The notes under the pieces: model-generated
What the model saw: only the letters and a program-made list of their open reading frames with translations
Told to the model about the DNA's origin: nothing
Databases searched by the model: none
In this document: piece by piece, positions 59,365-64,000 of the stretch
Layout of the letters: each line of letters opens with the position of its first letter
Position numbering within the stretch: position 1 is the first letter of the stretch
Source of the DNA: Nostoc sp. ATCC 43529
GTDB taxonomy: Bacteria; Cyanobacteriota; Cyanobacteriia; Cyanobacteriales; Nostocaceae
Direction: 5' to 3'
Length of the DNA stretch: 64,000 bases
Assembly: GCA_003326205.1 (NCBI GenBank)
Contig: LWTK01000036.1
Span: 186,001-250,000 of the forward strand
Translations under genes and position numbers: made by a program

Positions 59365-61023
59365 ATGGCAAAGCCAATTGAATTTAATTTATTTGCGCCA
59401 TATAACAAAGGAGCCACATTAATAGGTTCTTTTTCTGATTGGCAAGAAATTCCAATGGAGAAAGGTGAGGATGGCTATTTCCGGACAAGTGTTGAATTAG
59501 AAGATGGTGATTATCAATATAAATTTCGTGTCCAAACAAATTCATGGTTTTTTGAACTAGAACAATGGGTTGATGTCACAGACCCTTATGCGACTGATAT
59601 AGATGAAGCGGGTGGAAAAGATAACGGTATTGTCCGTATCAAAGATGGGGAAAGAATTGTTGATACATACGTTTGGCAACATGATGATAAACCGTTACCT
59701 GCTGACCACGAACTAGTAATTTATGAACTGCATGTTGGTGATTTTTCTGGTGGTGAAGATGACCCTTATGCACGAGGTAAATATAAACATGTTGTTGAAA
59801 AGTTAGATTATTTGTGTGAATTAGGAATCAATGCTATTGAGTTGATGCCAATAAAAGAATATCCTGGCGATCATAGCTGGGGTTATAATCCTCGCTATTT
59901 CTTTGCAACAGAATCTAGTTATGGTTCTACCGCTGAATTGAAAAATTTGATTGATGAGTGTCATGCTAGAGGCATTCGTGTAATTAATGATGGTATTTAT
60001 AACCACTCAGAAGCATCTAGTCCGTTAACACAAATTGACCACGATTATTGGTATCATCACTCTCCCCGTGACCCTGATAATAACTGGGGACCTGAGTTTA
60101 ATTACGAACATTACGACGAAAATTTAGAAATTCATCCAGCGCGGAAATTTATTGGTGATACAATCCGTTTTTGGATTCAAGAATATCATCTTGATGGAAT
60201 TCGCTATGATGCAGCGCGGCAAATTGCTAACTATGATTTTATGCATTGGGTAGTCCAAGAAGCTAAAAATGCCGCTGGGCCGAAACCTTTCTATAATGTC
60301 GCCGAACACATTCCTGAAACTACCAGCATTACCAATGTCGATGGGCCGATGGATGGTTGCTGGCATGACAGTTTCTATCACTGCATTTTAGAACATATCT
60401 GCGGCGATACATTTGATTTAGAGCGCCTTAAAGATGTTATTGACTGCAAACGTCAAGGCTTTATGGGTGCTACTAATGTGGTAAACTATCTCACCAACCA
60501 CGACCACAATCATCTCATGGTTGAATTGGGTAACCGTGAGATTTTTGATGAAGAAGCCTTTAGGCGGATTAAATTAGGAGTAGCTATCCTGATGACTGCT
60601 ATTGGTGTGCCTTTGATTTGGATGGGAGAAGAATTTGGCGAGTACAAACCCAAACAAATTGAATCAGCTAAAATCGATTGGACGCTGTTAGGTAATGATT
60701 TAAATCGTGGTTTGTTTGAATATTACAAAGGCTTAACAAATCTGCGTAAAAGTAATCATGCTCTCTACACAGAAAACATTGACTTCATCCACGAAAATGC
60801 AGAGGCAAAAGTGTTAGCTTATAGCCGTTGGAATGAGGAAGGTTCTCGTGTAGTTGTGGTGGCAAATTTCTCAGAAAATTTCCTAGCTGGCTATCATGTT
60901 CCTAACTTCCCTAACGGTGGTACATGGCACGAATGGACAGCGAATTATGATGTCGAAGCTGGGGATGATGGCATCATCATTGATTTGGGGCCATACGAAG
61001 CTAAAGTGTTTGTGTGGCAGTAA
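59365..61023 (+). CDS. GH13 alpha-amylase-family enzyme with N-terminal CBM48-like domain
   Basis: 552 aa. Residues 1-105 are a CBM48/E-set beta domain (GATLIGSFSDWQEIPMEKGE). The TIM barrel has VINDGIYNH (region I), GIRYDAARQI with nucleophile Asp282 (region II), NVAEHIPE with acid Glu314 (region III) and LTNHDHNHLM (region IV). The layout resembles branching enzyme and trehalohydrolase-type enzymes, but the sequence is shorter than GlgB (about 730 aa). Exact product (branching, debranching, amylase) is not decided here. Cytosolic. ATG 59365; its leader lacks a clear ribosome binding site. Confidence 0.88.
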   Translation: MAKPIEFNLFAPYNKGATLIGSFSDWQEIPMEKGEDGYFRTSVELEDGDYQYKFRVQTNSWFFELEQWVDVTDPYATDIDEAGGKDNGIVRIKDGERIVDTYVWQHDDKPLPADHELVIYELHVGDFSGGEDDPYARGKYKHVVEKLDYLCELGINAIELMPIKEYPGDHSWGYNPRYFFATESSYGSTAELKNLIDECHARGIRVINDGIYNHSEASSPLTQIDHDYWYHHSPRDPDNNWGPEFNYEHYDENLEIHPARKFIGDTIRFWIQEYHLDGIRYDAARQIANYDFMHWVVQEAKNAAGPKPFYNVAEHIPETTSITNVDGPMDGCWHDSFYHCILEHICGDTFDLERLKDVIDCKRQGFMGATNVVNYLTNHDHNHLMVELGNREIFDEEAFRRIKLGVAILMTAIGVPLIWMGEEFGEYKPKQIESAKIDWTLLGNDLNRGLFEYYKGLTNLRKSNHALYTENIDFIHENAEAKVLAYSRWNEEGSRVVVVANFSENFLAGYHVPNFPNGGTWHEWTANYDVEAGDDGIIIDLGPYEAKVFVWQ

Positions 61024-61307
61024 TTGTAGCATTAGCTATGGCTTAGTACAGCTTTGCCTAAAATCGTGGCGAATTGAGAGTTGAAATTTAAACGCAAAGT
61101 GGCGCAGAGGGACGCAGAAAATTCGCTACGAATTAATCAAATGCTCTACTTAGTTTGCAGGCAACATCTCAATAACGGTGAAAGGGGGGAAATATCACCC
61201 CCCCCTTTAAACTCAAAGTTGAAAGTACAACTGTTGTGTCGCTGATTTTAATTACTGGGTATTGAACTGTTGCCCGTTTCCTATTCCCTGTTCTCTTTTA
61301 ATTGCGG
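61024..61307. other. Convergent intergenic gap with CGCAGAGG repeat
   Basis: aacgcaaagtggcgcagagg at 61090 and tatcaccccccccttt nearby. No gene. Confidence 0.5.
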
Positions 61308-63200
61308 CTAGTGATGTGTTTCTTTCAAAAAACTTGCATAATTCGCCCTAACTGTCATAGTAGTAGGATGACTGACACCTAAAGTCCGTTCGCAAATTTT
61401 CAAAGCTTGCTCAAACAATGGTTTGGCTTTTCTATAGCGTCTTGTATGACGGTAGAGTGCTGCTAGGTTGTTCAGACTAATGGCGACATCAGGATGGTTG
61501 TCTCCCAAGAGACGTTTAGTCAGTTCCAAAGCTTGCTTATAGAAGGGTTCGGCTTCGTTGTAGCGTCCTGTTGATTCGTAGAGTTGTCCTAAATTGTTCA
61601 GGCTAGTAGCAACATCGGCATGTTCTTCTCCCAGCAGGCGTTTTCTCAGTTTTAAAGCTTGCTTGAGCAAGGGTTCGGCTTCCCTGTAGCGTCCTGTATA
61701 ACAATACAATGCTCCTAAATTGTTTAGGCTAGTAGCGACGTGAGGATGTTCTTCTCCCACTAGGCGTTTCCAGAGTTCTAAAGCTTGCTGATACAAAGAT
61801 TCGGCTTTAGCATAGCGTCCTATAGATTCGTAGACTACTGCTAAATAGCTCAAATTTGTAGCGATATCAGGATGTTCTTCTCCCAGCAGGCGTTTTCTCA
61901 CTTTTAAAGCTTGCTCAAACAAAGGTCTGGCTTCGGTATAGCGCCCTGTAGATTCGTAGAGTAATGCTAAATTATTTAGGCTAGTGGCGACATCAAGATG
62001 GCTGTCTCCCAACAAACGTTTTCTTAGTTCTAAAGCTTGCCGATACAATGGTTCGGCTTCGCTGTAGCGTCCTGTAGATTCGTAAAGTCCTGCTAAATTG
62101 TTGAGGCTAGGAGCGATATAGGAATGTTCTAAATCAAGGTGATTTTGAGCCAATTCTACACACCGCTGTAACCAAGATTCTGCTTGCTGATAAAGTCCTT
62201 GTCCTTGATAAAACCAAGCTAATTTAGTAAACAGAGTAATGAGATTTTCATCGCCCAAATGCTGGGATAGGTGAGTTGCAACTTCTGTAATGTGCGGAAT
62301 ATGTGGAGTGAAATTGTCAATATCTTCAGAGTTAGGCTGTTGCGGAATTAGCTTTGCTACCTCTAACATCATTGCTGCAAATTTAGTTTTTGCTTCATCC
62401 GCCTCAGTTGAATTATCCAACTTTATTCTGAGAAGTTGCCGAATTAGGGGATTTAAAAGATAAATTCCTTTACTTTTCTGTTGTAGCAAATGCAATTCTA
62501 GTAAATCAGCGATCGCTTTTTCATTGAGTTGTTGTTTTTTCTCGTCTTCTATCGTCTCCACAGATAAGGGAATGTCAGCTAAAGCACACAAACTTAGCAA
62601 ACAGCCAAAGCTTTGTGCATTCTCATCTAGTTGTTCCCAACTCAATTCAAAAGCTTCAGCTACGCCGTATTCGTAATGCATCTCTAAATTAGCATTGGCT
62701 ACGGGTTCATGTTTCTCTCGCTTTTTCTCTAGCCGCTTTAGCAGTATTTCTAAAGACAAATCTGGTATTTTATTGAGATATTGCCCCACTAACTCTAACG
62801 CTAAAGGTGAATATCCCAAAAATTTACAAATTCTTCTAGCAACCCAAGGTTCTTGTTGCAGTCGTTCCCGAACCACTAGCGATTTTAATAATTTCATCGC
62901 CGCCAATGGTTTGAGTACATCCAATTCGCTATTATATTTTGCCCTCAGGTAAGCTTGTAACTTTTCTAGTTTGCCCCGACTGTTGGAAATAGCTAATTCA
63001 GGATAATTCTGGGCGAATTTGTCATATAGCTCACCCATCCATTTTCTGAAAGCAGGGATATCAACGTTTAATTCGCCGATCAGTTGAGCTTCAGTTTTAC
63101 TTAAGTTTTCAGTCTTAAAATAGTTTACAAAAGCTGCTGTCTGTTCGAGAGATAACCCAGTAGTAGCAGCTTCTTTGGCTAGAAAATTAGCCCATTGCAT
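61308..63200 (-). CDS. STAND-like TPR protein lacking its NTPase core
   Basis: 630 aa. Residues 1-88: N-terminal domain (LSLEQTAAFVNYFKTENLSK) typical of cyanobacterial NB-ARC/TPR proteins. Residues about 94-260 equal the end of NB-ARC and winged-helix part (AARRICKFLGYSPLALELVG contains the GxP motif). But the P-loop and Walker B part, normally about 200 residues, is absent; sequence passes from LQAYLRAKYNSE directly to LDVLKPLAAMKL. Residues about 330-620 carry six kinesin-light-chain-type TPRs of 42 residues (NNLAGLYESTGRYSEAEPLY), highly alike, from 126-bp DNA repeats. Likely a deletion derivative of a STAND ATPase, or a decoy/regulator. Confidence 0.8.
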   Translation of the reverse strand: MQWANFLAKEAATTGLSLEQTAAFVNYFKTENLSKTEAQLIGELNVDIPAFRKWMGELYDKFAQNYPELAISNSRGKLEKLQAYLRAKYNSELDVLKPLAAMKLLKSLVVRERLQQEPWVARRICKFLGYSPLALELVGQYLNKIPDLSLEILLKRLEKKREKHEPVANANLEMHYEYGVAEAFELSWEQLDENAQSFGCLLSLCALADIPLSVETIEDEKKQQLNEKAIADLLELHLLQQKSKGIYLLNPLIRQLLRIKLDNSTEADEAKTKFAAMMLEVAKLIPQQPNSEDIDNFTPHIPHITEVATHLSQHLGDENLITLFTKLAWFYQGQGLYQQAESWLQRCVELAQNHLDLEHSYIAPSLNNLAGLYESTGRYSEAEPLYRQALELRKRLLGDSHLDVATSLNNLALLYESTGRYTEARPLFEQALKVRKRLLGEEHPDIATNLSYLAVVYESIGRYAKAESLYQQALELWKRLVGEEHPHVATSLNNLGALYCYTGRYREAEPLLKQALKLRKRLLGEEHADVATSLNNLGQLYESTGRYNEAEPFYKQALELTKRLLGDNHPDVAISLNNLAALYRHTRRYRKAKPLFEQALKICERTLGVSHPTTMTVRANYASFLKETHH

Positions 63201-63653
63201 AATAGTTTATAAGCTTTATTTTCGATTCTACTTTGTCTCGATTTACAAATCTTCTCTCTTTGAGGGAAATATACATTTGTATAAAAACGTTTTAAAGCAG
63301 TGACCGCGTTTAGCCATTGTCAGTTGAGCCTCAGAAGGTCAAAGTTGGCATTTAGAACTTAAAACGCCCGATCTGTCTACGCCTACGCGCTTCGATGGAT
63401 TACTATGACAATCGAACCGCAAAGGACGCAAAGGAAGAGAGGAGAAGGAGCGATCGCTGTTTGAAATTATCAGGACTTACGCAAAATCATGAAAAAACAA
63501 ACCACAGAGGACGCAGAGAAGCCAGTGCGTTGGGCGGGTTCCCCGACTTGTTCGCGCAGCGTCTCCGACAGGAGAAGCAACTGGCGCGGCACGGAGAAAT
63601 AAGAGTTTCAGAGAGTTCTTGCGTAAGTCATAATTATAATTAATGGGCGATCG
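63201..63653. other. Repeat-filled gap
   Basis: Besides CGCAAAGG repeats near 63415 and a MITE-like element (63471-63630), nothing was recognised. The frames across it are repeat artefacts. Confidence 0.6.
63471..63630. mobile_element. MITE-like element, TIR CAGGACTTACGCAA, copy 2
   Basis: caggacttacgcaa (63471-63484) and ttgcgtaagtca (63619-63630) are inverted ends. Interior contains the GCGCAGCGTCTCC block that also occurs, in another form, inside the acyl-CoA synthetase gene. Confidence 0.75.
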
Positions 63654-63728
63654 CTATTCTCCTGCTTGTTGTTTGAGCAAATTCACCAAAGTCTCGGACA
63701 ACCACAAACCAGCCTCACGCATTGACAT
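63654..63728 (-). pseudogene. Stub of a DUF3368-type toxin gene
   Basis: MREAGLWLSETLVNLLKQQA then GE and a stop overlaps the end of the UPF0175 gene. This matches the C-terminal end of DUF3368 (PIN-like) toxins; the first roughly 140 residues are missing. Confidence 0.5.
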
Positions 63729-63972
63729 TCGCCAGTTCCTCGGCTAACTCTTGGGCAGTATATTGCATAAAATCTACTTGGTAGCGTGATAAAGCATTAA
63801 TAAATTCAGCACGAGTTAGCCCAGCGATTTCTGCTGCTTTGGCTTGGGAAATGTCACCTAATTCATACCATTTAACTGCTGCTGCAATTCGCATTTCTTG
63901 AATAAATTCTTCAGGATTTTTCCGAAGTGCTGAAAATACTGTTTCTGGTAATTGGATTGGTACTGTTCGCAT
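63715..63972 (-). CDS. UPF0175 family antitoxin-like protein
   Basis: 85 aa. VPIQLPETVFSALRKNPEEF, MRIAAAVKWYELGDISQAKA and AEIAGLTRAEFINALSRYQV are the UPF0175 blocks, a helix-turn-helix antitoxin family typically followed by a DUF3368 toxin. Here the toxin is only a stub, so the antitoxin is now an orphan. ATG 63972 near the window's right edge; promoter not fully visible. Confidence 0.9.
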   Translation of the reverse strand: MRTVPIQLPETVFSALRKNPEEFIQEMRIAAAVKWYELGDISQAKAAEIAGLTRAEFINALSRYQVDFMQYTAQELAEELANVNA

Positions 63973-64000
63973 AAATTTATTCTTAGAAGTTTATATTTGG

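Noticed and set aside
63395..63643. 82-codon plus-strand frame
   Set aside because: Covers the CAGGACTTACGCAA element and CGCAAAGG repeats only.
1..64000. tRNA, rRNA and riboswitch genes
   Set aside because: No TTCRA-bearing cloverleaf, rRNA block or known riboswitch core was noticed on either strand; a structure-based scan would be needed to exclude small RNAs.

Overview
The window looks like chromosome of a filamentous, heterocyst-forming-type cyanobacterium (Nostocales: Nostoc/Calothrix/Tolypothrix-like). Grounds: abundant HIP1 octamers (GCGATCGC), contiguous heptamer arrays of the STRR type (TAATGAC, GGGCATT, GGGGACT), many small palindromic dispersed repeats, moderate to low GC, and several families found mainly in cyanobacteria (DUF1823, DUF1400 hydrolase, STAND/TPR proteins, a TPR-tailed Ser/Thr kinase, an alternative cox locus). 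The assignment is inference; no rRNA or tRNA gene was seen.

Layout. 1-10 kb: a left-edge partial membrane protein, a LemA/M48 metalloprotease pair, a GH57 glycosidase, an SDR oxidoreductase and a DUF1400 alpha/beta hydrolase. 10-19 kb: a Kir-type K+ channel, an MFS transporter, three neighbouring PRC-barrel/DUF2382 paralogues, bifunctional NAD(P)HX repair enzyme and a SPOR-like secreted protein. 19-28 kb: mnmA, a beta-helix/SLH surface protein, a large coiled-coil/TPR protein, and two dense low-complexity arrays between convergent genes. 28-32 kb: methyltransferase, PLP enzyme (D-cysteine desulfhydrase/ACC deaminase type), SLOG protein, FTR1 iron permease, and a transposase remnant. 33-37.7 kb: a five-gene minus-strand terminal-oxidase operon (two DUF2231 membrane proteins, coxB, coxA, coxC) whose subunit II lacks the CuA ligands, so it is an ARTO/quinol-oxidase-like set. 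38-50 kb: signalling (stand-alone CheB domain plus hybrid kinase, a response regulator, two Ser/Thr kinases), a GTPase, a rhomboid-fold protein without catalytic residues, and a 54-aa zinc-ribbon gene. 50-58 kb: an Rpn-like nuclease-family protein, a four-part CBM20/SGNH/duplicated module/DUF1796 protein, a small type II restriction-modification locus with its own HTH protein, and an acyl-CoA synthetase. 58-64 kb: acidic repeat protein, DUF1823, a GH13 enzyme, a STAND-like TPR protein that has lost its NTPase core, and a UPF0175 antitoxin-like gene followed by a stub of its toxin.

The most striking feature is the repeat load and where it lies. One GC-rich semi-palindromic element occurs inside three unrelated genes (NAD(P)HX repair enzyme, SLH protein, coxB), each time in the same reading frame, adding a related peptide ending in RLP[LV]SAS. 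Other dispersed repeats are read through in frame in the PLP enzyme, the acyl-CoA synthetase and the hybrid kinase. MITE-like elements and heptamer arrays fill most long intergenic gaps and often abut start or stop codons. This resembles, by inference, the protein-coding palindromic elements of Rickettsia.
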